A stretch of 23,040 nucleotides of DNA from Betaproteobacteria bacterium (lineage in GTDB: Bacteria > Pseudomonadota > Gammaproteobacteria > Burkholderiales > SG8-41), in the NCBI GenBank assembly GCA_029863175.1, contig JAOTVX010000049.1, forward strand, positions 1 to 23,040. The letters are read 5' to 3'. Under the pieces are notes generated by a model. The model saw only the letters and a program-made list of their open reading frames with translations. It was not told the origin of the DNA and did no database searches. Positions within the stretch are counted from its first letter, which is position 1, and every line of letters begins with the position of its first letter. Shown here in pieces: positions 7,600-14,354 of this stretch. The translations under genes were made by a program, and so were the position numbers.

Positions 7600-7687
7600 A
7601 ACAAAGAGATGCCACGAACGGACGACAGACGGAAATCGCACTCCGGCGCATTATGCGCACTACCAATTAATCCCTGTTTTCTCATTA

Positions 7688-7717
7688 AATCCTATTTCGC
7701 GCTAGCGAAATAGGATT
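7688..7717. terminator. Perfect 13-bp inverted repeat across the ruvX stop codon
   Basis: AATCCTATTTCGC (7688-7700) and GCGAAATAGGATT (7705-7717) are exact reverse complements with loop GCTA. The ruvX stop (7692-7694) lies inside one arm, so the last eight codons and the bases after the stop form the hairpin. On the minus strand it is followed by TAATGAGAAAACAG, not a T-run. This is the same design as at the ntrC end. Confidence 0.6.
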
Positions 7718-8177
7718 CCAGGATGCGCTGGGCGGCGACGGAATCGAGCCTCGATTTAAGCCTGGCCCCGCGCGCGCCGGCGGCGCGCAAATCGTGCTCC
7801 GCCTCGAACGAGGTAAGGTGTTCATCCACCAGTTCGGCCGGAATGCCGAAACACCCGGATAGTTTTTGTGCGAAGCGGCGCGCCAGCTTCCCCACCGGAT
7901 GTTCCGATCCGTCCACGCGAGAGGGAACCCCGACTACGAAGAGCGTTGGGCGCCATTCGGCCACGATACGCTCAATGGCCGCAAAGCGCGCCCGGTTGTT
8001 GGCTCCGGCGATGCTGGCAAGCGGGTGGGCAAGCCGGGTTTCGAAGTCACCGACCGCGATGCCGATGCGCCGGGTGCCAAAGTCGCAGGCCAAGACCGTT
8101 CCGGCCTTGGGGTGATGGGTGATGGGTGACGGGTGATGGCAGGGTTTCGAGCCTTTGGCTTTCAGCTCATCACTCAT
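7692..8177 (-). CDS. ruvX: RuvX/YqgF, putative pre-16S rRNA nuclease
   Basis: The RNase H-like YqgF family is implicated in maturing the 16S rRNA 5' end. Visible motifs are ACDFGTRRIGIAVGD (metal-binding D32), VVGVPSRVDGSEHP, DEHLTSFEAEHDL and LDSVAAQRILESYF. E. coli YqgF begins about four residues before DFG-type sequence (SGTLLAFDFG), which here corresponds to KAGTVLACDFG. The only ATG upstream (8177) adds about 24 residues (SDELKAKGSKPCHHPSPITHHP) that are simply a translation of the heptamer array at 8110-8194. The array therefore seems to have displaced the original start. Alternatives are GTG at 8180 and TTG at 8093, the latter being very short. The gene lies in yqgE-ruvX-pyrR order, as in many proteobacteria. 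Family is firm, start uncertain. Confidence 0.9.
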   Translation of the reverse strand: MSDELKAKGSKPCHHPSPITHHPKAGTVLACDFGTRRIGIAVGDFETRLAHPLASIAGANNRARFAAIERIVAEWRPTLFVVGVPSRVDGSEHPVGKLARRFAQKLSGCFGIPAELVDEHLTSFEAEHDLRAAGARGARLKSRLDSVAAQRILESYFASAK

Positions 8178-8194
8178 CACTCATCACTCATCAC
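8110..8194. repeat. Heptamer arrays, inverted pair, at the ruvX start
   Basis: The left arm (8110-8137) is GGGTGAT, GGGTGAT, GGGTGAC, GGGTGAT. The right arm (8167-8194) is four exact TCATCAC units, that is GTGATGA on the minus strand. The arms are near inverted copies around a 29-base loop. The array lies between yqgE and the conserved start of ruvX and supplies the only ATG and GTG start codons for ruvX. Confidence 0.9.
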
Positions 8195-8199
8195 GGGGT

Positions 8200-8760
8200 T
8201 CAGGCATGGCCGGCCTGCTCGGAAAGGCTGGCAAAGTCGATGCCGAGGAGTTGCATGGCGGCCGGCAGCCGTTCTTCCGCAGGAACATCGAAGATGACGT
8301 CGGGCTTGGCTTGCACGGTCAGCCAGGCATTTTGCGCCAGCTCGCTCTCGAGCTGGTCTGGAGCCCAGCCCGCGTAGCCCAGCGTCACCAGCAGCTTGCC
8401 GGGGCCCTCTCCGCGCGCCACGGCCTGCAGGATGTCCTTGGAGGTCGTCAGCCCGATCTCGGAGCTTACCGCGAGGGTGGACTGCCATTCGCCGAGCGGG
8501 CTGTGAAGCACGAATCCGCGATCAACCTGCACCGGACCGCCAAAATGGATCGGGACCGCCTTCAGGGCCTCGCTGTCCAGCGGGATGCTGACCTGCTCAA
8601 GCAGTGCCTGTAGGCTCATCTCGATCGGCCGGTTCACCACGACGCCAAGCGCACCCTGATCGTTGTGCTCGCAGATGTAAGTAAGCGTCTTGGTGAAGTG
8701 CGGATCCGCCATGTTGGGCATGGCGATGAGAAAATGATGTGTGAGGTTCATTTGTTGCAT
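8200..8760 (-). CDS. yqgE: YqgE/AlgH family protein
   Basis: This is a 186-residue protein of the UPF0301 (YqgE/AlgH) family, whose biochemical role is not settled. It matches E. coli YqgE from [42 protein letters not shown] on, through [16 protein letters not shown] and [25 protein letters not shown] chose the ATG at 8760 because AAGGGAG lies 8 bases before it; the ATG at 8751 fits the family N-terminus equally well. A longer frame from 8892 exists, but its extra 44 residues are not conserved. It is followed by ruvX in the same direction, separated by the heptamer array, and preceded by trkH. Confidence 0.93.
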   Translation of the reverse strand: MQQMNLTHHFLIAMPNMADPHFTKTLTYICEHNDQGALGVVVNRPIEMSLQALLEQVSIPLDSEALKAVPIHFGGPVQVDRGFVLHSPLGEWQSTLAVSSEIGLTTSKDILQAVARGEGPGKLLVTLGYAGWAPDQLESELAQNAWLTVQAKPDVIFDVPAEERLPAAMQLLGIDFASLSEQAGHA

Positions 8761-8883
8761 ATCCCGATCTCCCTTCGCCCAGCCCTTGCGCGCGTTGAGC
8801 GGCGCACCGCGCCTCCGTTCGAACGCGCTCAATCCAACCGCAGCACCGCTCCCAGTCCAATTGTAATCGTAAAAGGCCCGGTT

Positions 8884-8925
8884 CACCTTCACAATTCCCT
8901 AACTTCTACTTCCTATTCCCTGTAT
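8884..8925 (-). repeat. Degenerate heptamer array after trkH
   Basis: Read on the minus strand from the trkH stop, the sequence falls into 7-base units: ATACAGG, GAATAGG, AAGTAGA, AGTTAGG, GAATTGT, GAAGGTG. The words are diverged but keep the phase and the purine-rich style of the other arrays. I do not see a convincing inverted partner. The rest of the spacer (8761-8883) holds a weak inverted repeat TTGAGCG/CGCTCAA (8795 and 8826) and no gene. Confidence 0.5.
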
Positions 8926-10383
8926 TTACTTGCGCCAGAACGCCGTCGTGAATACGATAAAGAAAGTAAACAGCTCGAGCCGGCCCATCAGCATCGCCAG
9001 CGCGCAGACCCAAGTCTGGAAATCGGTCAGGCCCGCGTAGTTGGATGAGGGACCTACCTCATTGAGACCCGGACCGATGTTGTTGAGAGAGGCGACCGCC
9101 GCGGAGAATGCGGTCATTGCATCCAGGCCGGAGAGCGCCAGCACGAGCGTCATCGTGACCATGGTGGCGGTCCAGGTGAAGAAGAAGGCGAGAACCGCGA
9201 ATATGATCTGGTTGGAAATCGCCTGGTCTGCAATCTTGAGCGGCGTCACGGCTTGCGGATGCGAGAGGCGGTTGAACTCCCGGTAGACCTGCTTGAACAG
9301 CACGACCGCGCGTACCATCTTGATGCCGCCTCCGGTCGAGCCGGAACAGCTCAGGAACGTTCCCAGGAACAGCAGCCACAGCGGCGCGAACACCGGCCAC
9401 AAGCTGTAGTCGGCCGTGGAGTAACCGGTGGTGGTGCCAACGGAGACCACATTGAACGCCGCAAAGCGTAGGGCGGTGATGAAATCCGGATAGTCGTTGC
9501 TCAGCCACAGGAAAGACGCGATGCCCAGCACGCTCAGTCCCACGGCCATCACAAAGTAGCGTGCCTCGACATCGACACGATACGCCCTTACAGAAAGGTG
9601 CCGCAACGCGACGAAGTGCGTCGCAAAGCTGATCCCGGCGAGCAGCATGAATACAGTCGCGACCGACTCGATCAGCGGCGAATCGAAATACCGGAAGCTT
9701 GCGTCGTGCGAAGAGAAGCCCCCCAGTCCCATCGTGGTGAAGCTATGGACCAGAGCGTCGATCCAGCTCATGCCAGCGCCGCGGTAGCTCAGGAAGCAGG
9801 CGGTGGTGAGCATCAGGTAGACGAACCACAATCCCTTCGCCGTTTCCGTGATGCGCGGTGTCAGCTGCTCGTTCTTCATGGGTCCCGGGATTTCCGCCTT
9901 GAAGAGCTGGCGTCCGCCAACGCCGAGGAGAGGCAGCACGGCAACCGCGAGCACGATCACGCCCATGCCACCCAGCCATTGCAGCTGCCCACGCCACACG
10001 TTGATGGACGGAGGCAAGTTGTCGAGGCCGGACAAAACGGTCGCGCCGGTTGCAGTCAGACCCGATACCGCCTCGAAGAAGGCGTCGGTGAAGGAAATGC
10101 CGTTGATCGTGAGCAGAAACGGGACAGTGGCAAACAGGGAGCCCCCGGTCCAGACCGCGACCACCAGTAAAATGCCTTCGCGGATGCCGATCTCGTGCTG
10201 GTAACGCCGCGTCGCGAGCCAAACCCCGAGCCCGACGCTGAAGTTCAGGGCGAGAGAGACGGCGAAGGCCCACGTGATGCCATCGTGAAGCGCAGCAGAG
10301 ATGGCGATGGGGACTAAATACGTGAGGCTCATGCCCATCGCTATCAGGCCCAGGAGAGGCAGGCAACTCAGGATCCAGTTCAT
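8926..10383 (-). CDS. trkH: Trk potassium uptake membrane subunit TrkH
   Basis: This 485-residue polytopic membrane protein forms the potassium pathway of the Trk system. It has the four pore-loop repeats of the family, each with the selectivity-filter Gly: TATGAT (110-115), TTMGLGG (216-222), TTTGYS (317-322) and NNIGPGL (434-440). Hydrophobic helices fill the sequence from residue 4 on, and length is normal. TrkA, the cytoplasmic regulator that binds TrkH, is encoded just upstream with an 80-base gap, so the two form an operon. No strong ribosome binding site is visible before the ATG. The stop codon is followed directly by a degenerate heptamer array. Confidence 0.96.
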   Translation of the reverse strand: MNWILSCLPLLGLIAMGMSLTYLVPIAISAALHDGITWAFAVSLALNFSVGLGVWLATRRYQHEIGIREGILLVVAVWTGGSLFATVPFLLTINGISFTDAFFEAVSGLTATGATVLSGLDNLPPSINVWRGQLQWLGGMGVIVLAVAVLPLLGVGGRQLFKAEIPGPMKNEQLTPRITETAKGLWFVYLMLTTACFLSYRGAGMSWIDALVHSFTTMGLGGFSSHDASFRYFDSPLIESVATVFMLLAGISFATHFVALRHLSVRAYRVDVEARYFVMAVGLSVLGIASFLWLSNDYPDFITALRFAAFNVVSVGTTTGYSTADYSLWPVFAPLWLLFLGTFLSCSGSTGGGIKMVRAVVLFKQVYREFNRLSHPQAVTPLKIADQAISNQIIFAVLAFFFTWTATMVTMTLVLALSGLDAMTAFSAAVASLNNIGPGLNEVGPSSNYAGLTDFQTWVCALAMLMGRLELFTFFIVFTTAFWRK

Positions 10384-10442
10384 GACGGAAGCGCTCGGCG
10401 CAATGATAACGTCATCGCGCGGCTGCCGCGGGAATCAACGTG

Positions 10443-10456
10443 GCCGGAGGTCCGGC
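10443..10456. terminator. Short perfect hairpin between trkA and trkH
   Basis: GCCGGA and TCCGGC form 6-bp arms with loop GG, 8 bases after the trkA stop codon. It has no T-run, so it may modulate rather than end transcription into trkH. Confidence 0.3.
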
Positions 10457-10463
10457 GCGCGGG

Positions 10464-11888
10464 TCAGAAAAAGCCAAGGTCAACTTGGAAGAGTTTCTCT
10501 ATCTTCGGCACCATCCGCTTGTTCACGACGAACACGATGACGTGGTCCTCGGGCTCGATGGTGACGTCATGGTGGGCGATGATCACCTGGTAGTCCTTGC
10601 TATTGACCTTGCTCTCGTCAGCGTTCGATTTACCGCCGCCGCGCTGGCGCACGACGGCGCCGATCGTCGCGCCCTTCGGCAGCTCGATTTGCTCGAGACG
10701 CCGGCCGACAACCTTTGACGAACTCGCATCGCCATGCGCGACCAGCTCAAGCGCTTCCGCTGCGCCGCGCCGCAGGCTATGGACCACCGCGCAGTCACCG
10801 CGCCGCACCCGGGCGAGTAGCGTGCCGATGGTGGCCTGTGCGGGAGAAATCGCGATGTCGATCTGGCCGGCCTGCACCAGGTTGGCATAGGAGGTGCGGT
10901 TGATGAGCGCGATCACTTTGCGCACGCCCATGCGCTTGGCAAGCAGGGAGGACAGGATGTTGGTTTCATCGTCATTGGTGAGCGCGCAGTAGACATCCAT
11001 GTCGGCGATGTTCTCGGACGCGAGCAGCTCCTCGTCGGTGACGTCGCCGGACAGCACGAGCGTGTTATTGAGCTCGGCGGCGAGCCGCTCGGCGCCGGTC
11101 TTGTTGAACTCGACGATCTTGACCTCGTAGCGGTTCTCGACGGCCTTCGCCAACCGGCGGCCGATATTGCCGCCCCCCCCGATCATCACGCGCTTGACCG
11201 GCTTGTCCATGCGGCGCAGCTCTCTCATGACGCCGCGGATATCCTCGGTGGCCGCCAAGAAGAAGACCTCATCACCCGCTTCCACCACCGTATTGCCTTC
11301 CGGGATGATCGGGCTGTCGTGCCGGAAGATCGCGGCGACCCGCGTATCCACTTTGGGCATGTGTGTGCGCAACTCGGAGATCTCCTGGCCGACGAGCGGG
11401 CCGCCGTGGAACGCGCGCACCGCGACCAGGCTCACCTTGCCGTCGGCAAACTCGAGGACCTGCAGGGCCTCCGGAAACTCCAGCAGCTTGACGATGTAAT
11501 CGGTGATCACCTGCTCGGGGCAGATCGCGCTGTCGACAGCGAAATTCTCGCCCGAGAAGATCTCGGGGTGAGACAGGTAATCGGCTGAGCGTATGCGCGC
11601 GATCTTGTTCGGGATGTTGAACATGGTCGCGGCGAGCTTGCAGGCGACCATGTTCGTCTCGTCGCTCTGGGTGACGGCGAGGATCAGGTCGGCGTCGCGC
11701 GCGCCCGCCTGCTCGAGGATCGCCGGGTGAGCAGCGTTACCGATGACAGTGCGCAGATCGAGCCGGTCCTGCAGTCTTTTCAGTCGCTCGAGGTTGACAT
11801 CGACAACGGTGATGTCATTCGCTTCCGAGACGAGGCTCTCGGCAACCGTGGAGCCCACCTGGCCGGCGCCGAGGATGACAATTCTCAT
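10464..11888 (-). CDS. trkA: Trk potassium uptake regulatory protein TrkA
   Basis: This 474-residue cytoplasmic protein is built of two RCK units, each an NAD-binding Rossmann domain plus a TrkA-C domain. The nucleotide loops are GAGQVG (7-12) and GGGGNIG (237-243). TrkA gates TrkH in response to bound nucleotide. It is about 16 residues longer than E. coli TrkA, apparently from a polar segment in the last TrkA-C domain (about 416-436, GGGKSNADESKVNSKD). The start at 11888 is preceded by CAGGAG at good spacing. It is first in the minus-strand run and divergent from rsmE, with 109 bases between that must hold promoters for both; I cannot define them. Confidence 0.96.
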   Translation of the reverse strand: MRIVILGAGQVGSTVAESLVSEANDITVVDVNLERLKRLQDRLDLRTVIGNAAHPAILEQAGARDADLILAVTQSDETNMVACKLAATMFNIPNKIARIRSADYLSHPEIFSGENFAVDSAICPEQVITDYIVKLLEFPEALQVLEFADGKVSLVAVRAFHGGPLVGQEISELRTHMPKVDTRVAAIFRHDSPIIPEGNTVVEAGDEVFFLAATEDIRGVMRELRRMDKPVKRVMIGGGGNIGRRLAKAVENRYEVKIVEFNKTGAERLAAELNNTLVLSGDVTDEELLASENIADMDVYCALTNDDETNILSSLLAKRMGVRKVIALINRTSYANLVQAGQIDIAISPAQATIGTLLARVRRGDCAVVHSLRRGAAEALELVAHGDASSSKVVGRRLEQIELPKGATIGAVVRQRGGGKSNADESKVNSKDYQVIIAHHDVTIEPEDHVIVFVVNKRMVPKIEKLFQVDLGFF

Positions 11889-11997
11889 GCGGCTCCTGCA
11901 AAAAGCGCGATTCTAGACCCCTTTTACCCCCGGCAACAGCGGATGCGGCGGTGCCGCACGCGACGGGCAAGTGCGCGCACCATGGCATAATGCCGCG

Positions 11998-12753
11998 ATG
12001 ATACCAAGCGCCAAGCCACTGACTCGTCTGTATTTTTCGGGTGCGCTGCAACCGGGCCGCAAGTGCCTGCTGCCGCGATCTCAAGCGCGCCATGCGGTGC
12101 GCGTGCTGCGCCTGAAGGCGGGGGAAGAAATTATCCTGTTCAACGGCGACGGTGCCGAGTACGGGGCCGTTATCGAAAGAGCAACGGGGGACGGTCTTGC
12201 CGTCCAGATTCGCGAGGCGCGGGTGGCCGACCGGGAGGCGCTTCTCTCCGTGACGTTGGCACAGGGAGTGTCGAGCGGCGAGCGCATGGACTTCACCTTG
12301 CAAAAAGCGGTTGAACTGGGCGTGGCGGCGATCCAGCCGCTCGCAACGAGCCGCAGCATCGTGCGGCTGGACGCCGAGCGCGCGGCGAAGCGCTTGGCGC
12401 ACTGGCAGGGCGTCGTCATTGCCGCTTGTGAGCAATGCGGGCGTAACCGGGTGCCGAAGGTCGAGCCGCTGCGCGCGATCGACGCTTGGACCTACGCCCT
12501 CGAACGCGAACCCGCCGGTGTGGTCCGGTTGCTGCTTTCGCCCCGCGCGCGAACCGGACTGCGCGACCTCGAGCGCCCTGCAGCAGGCGTCTTGCTGCTG
12601 GCTGGCCCCGAGGGAGGACTGGCCACCGAGGAGGAGCGGGACGCCTTTGCCGCAGGATTTTCTGCCGTGCGTTTGGGGCCGCGCGTGCTGCGCACCGAAA
12701 CCGCGGCCTTGGCAGCGCTTGCGGCCTTGCAGGCGCTTTGGGGCGATTTCTGA
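11998..12753 (+). CDS. rsmE: 16S rRNA m3U1498 methyltransferase
   Basis: This 251-residue SPOUT-class enzyme methylates N3 of U1498 in 16S rRNA using S-adenosylmethionine. Key blocks are GERMDFTLQKAVELGV (94-109), ACEQCGRNRVP (143-153), LAGPEGGL (201-208) and LGPRVLRTETAAL (226-238), the last two shaping the trefoil-knot cofactor site. The N-terminal PUA-like part begins RLYFSG. I chose ATG 11998; a GTG at 11971 would add nine residues with no family support. The gene is divergent from trkA. It ends in a spacer filled with heptamer repeats. Confidence 0.95.
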   Translation: MIPSAKPLTRLYFSGALQPGRKCLLPRSQARHAVRVLRLKAGEEIILFNGDGAEYGAVIERATGDGLAVQIREARVADREALLSVTLAQGVSSGERMDFTLQKAVELGVAAIQPLATSRSIVRLDAERAAKRLAHWQGVVIAACEQCGRNRVPKVEPLRAIDAWTYALEREPAGVVRLLLSPRARTGLRDLERPAAGVLLLAGPEGGLATEEERDAFAAGFSAVRLGPRVLRTETAALAALAALQALWGDF

Positions 12754-12757
12754 GCCC

Positions 12758-12862
12758 GTGAATGGTGAATGGTGAATCGTGAATCGTGAATCGGGTCGCG
12801 CCGAGGCGTGCTGCCGGTTTCACCCTCATCCCGTGTTGCGGTTCCCGGTTTACAATTCACCG
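12758..12862. repeat. Heptamer arrays, inverted pair, after rsmE
   Basis: The left arm (12758-12792) is GTGAATG twice and GTGAATC three times, exact and in phase. The right side, read on the minus strand from 12862, is GGTGAAT, TGTAAAC, CGGGAAC, CGCAACA, CGGGATG, AGGGTGA: the same period but strongly diverged words. The left arm begins 5 bases after the rsmE stop codon. It contains TGA in every frame on the plus strand. Confidence 0.82.
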
Positions 12863-12878
12863 GAAGTTCGCGTAATAT
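12849..12878 (+). promoter_or_regulatory. Possible promoter for argA and the GGDEF/EAL gene
   Basis: TTTACA (12849-12854) and TAATAT (12873-12878) are spaced 18 bases apart, about 75-80 bases before argA. The -10 box is a poor match, and the -35 box lies inside the diverged right arm of the heptamer array, so this is tentative. Confidence 0.25.
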
Positions 12879-12950
12879 GTTCTTGAAATAGCGATAGAAT
12901 AAGGTTTTCAACGAGACGAGAAGCGCTCCGCGATTACAAGGAGACTGGCC

Positions 12951-14354
12951 ATTTCCAGTTTGTCGAAAAAGCCTGCGGCGGCTGAGCCCGACAAGATCGA
13001 GTTGCCGCCGGTGCCGCGGCGGCAGCGGCTTACGAGCCAGGATCGTTTCATCGACTGGTTCCAATCGGTCGCGCCCTATATCCACGCGTTTCGCGGCAGG
13101 ACCTTCGTTATCGCTTTTGGCGGCGACGTCGTGGCGGACGGGCGTTTTCTTGATCTGACGCATGATTTGAACCTGCTTGCCGCGCTCGGCGTGCGGCTTG
13201 TCCTCGTGCATGGGGCGCGCCCGCAGATCGAGGAAAAGTTGAAGGAGCACCGTCGCCGCAGCCGCTTCCATTCGGGTCTGCGCGTCACTGATGACGCCGC
13301 GCTCGCGTGCGCGAAGGAAGCCAGCGGCCGCCTGCGCGTCGAGATCGAAGCATTGCTGTCCATGGGTCTTCCCAACTCGCCCATGGCGGGCGCAGATATC
13401 CGGGTCGCGAGCGGCAATTTCATCACCGCCAAGCCGCTTGGCGTCAGGGACGGCGTGGACTTCATGCATACCGGGGAAGTGCGCAAGGTGGACGCCCTCG
13501 CTATCCAGAGGCGCCTCGACGACAGCGATCTCGCGCTGCTCTCTCCGCTCGGCTATTCCCCGACCGGTGAGGTGTTCAATCTCGCGCTCGAGGACGTGGC
13601 CGCCTCGACCGCGATTGCGCTGAAGGCGGAGAAGTTGATCTTTCTCATGGATACGAACGGCGTCACGGGCCGACGCGGCGAGCTGTTGCGCGAACTCACC
13701 GTGCAGCAGGCCGAGGCGCTGCTTGCCAGGGACGGCCAGGCCGATACCGACGTCCGGTTCTATTTGCCATGGGCGGTGCGGGCAACCCGGTCAGGTGTCC
13801 GCCGCGCCCACCTCATCTCGGGTCACGTTGATGACGGTCTGCTGCTCGAGCTTTTCACGCATAAAGGCGTAGGCACTATGCTCACGCCGGATCCAATCGA
13901 GACGCTGCGCCTGGCGAAGCTCGAGGACATCGGCGGCATCCTGCAGCTGATCGAACCACTAGAGGCCGATGGAACGCTCGTCAAGCGCAGCCGCGACTTG
14001 CTCGAGCGCGAGGTCGGACGTTTTGTCGTGCTCGAGCACGACGGCATCGTCGTCGCCTGCGCTGCCCTCTATCCGTTCACCGACGAGACCGCCGGTGAAC
14101 TCGCGTGCCTGGCGGTCCGCGACGACTTCCGCAACCAGGGCGCCGGCGAACGGTTGCTCATGGACGTCGAGCGGCGCGCGCGCCGCCAAAAGCTGAAGCG
14201 CTTGTTCGTGCTTACCACGCGCGCCGAGCACTGGTTCGTCGAGCGCGGTTTTGCCGAAGCCGGTCCGACCGCGCTGCCGCGCCGCAAGCGCGAGCTTTAC
14301 AACTACCAGCGCCGCTCTGTGGTGCTCGTGAAGCGGCTGCGGGGCGCGCGATGA
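12951..14354 (+). CDS. argA: N-acetylglutamate synthase ArgA
   Basis: This enzyme makes N-acetylglutamate, the first step of arginine synthesis. It has an N-terminal amino-acid-kinase-like domain (FVIAFGGDVVADGRF, VLVHGARPQIEEKL) that normally binds arginine for feedback inhibition, and a C-terminal GNAT acetyltransferase domain with the acetyl-CoA loop RNQGAGERLL. There is no ATG at the N-terminus. A strong AAGGAGA (12938-12944) lies 6 bases before an in-frame ATT at 12951, giving 467 residues. The usual automatic choice, TTG at 12960 (464 residues), is 15 bases from that site. I give the ATT start because of spacing, as a rare AUU start like that of infC; TTG remains possible. The stop overlaps the next gene's ATG as ATGA (14351-14354). 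Confidence 0.9.
   Translation: MSSLSKKPAAAEPDKIELPPVPRRQRLTSQDRFIDWFQSVAPYIHAFRGRTFVIAFGGDVVADGRFLDLTHDLNLLAALGVRLVLVHGARPQIEEKLKEHRRRSRFHSGLRVTDDAALACAKEASGRLRVEIEALLSMGLPNSPMAGADIRVASGNFITAKPLGVRDGVDFMHTGEVRKVDALAIQRRLDDSDLALLSPLGYSPTGEVFNLALEDVAASTAIALKAEKLIFLMDTNGVTGRRGELLRELTVQQAEALLARDGQADTDVRFYLPWAVRATRSGVRRAHLISGHVDDGLLLELFTHKGVGTMLTPDPIETLRLAKLEDIGGILQLIEPLEADGTLVKRSRDLLEREVGRFVVLEHDGIVVACAALYPFTDETAGELACLAVRDDFRNQGAGERLLMDVERRARRQKLKRLFVLTTRAEHWFVERGFAEAGPTALPRRKRELYNYQRRSVVLVKRLRGAR

Noticed and set aside
8761..8892. 44-residue N-terminal extension of YqgE
   Set aside because: Family members begin at [12 protein letters not shown], and a good AAGGGAG precedes the ATG at 8760.
14105..14350. 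Upstream extension of the GGDEF/EAL protein
   Set aside because: It overlaps argA out of frame, is Arg/Ala-rich and lacks any signal; the ATG at 14351 gives a normal TM1 right after the start.
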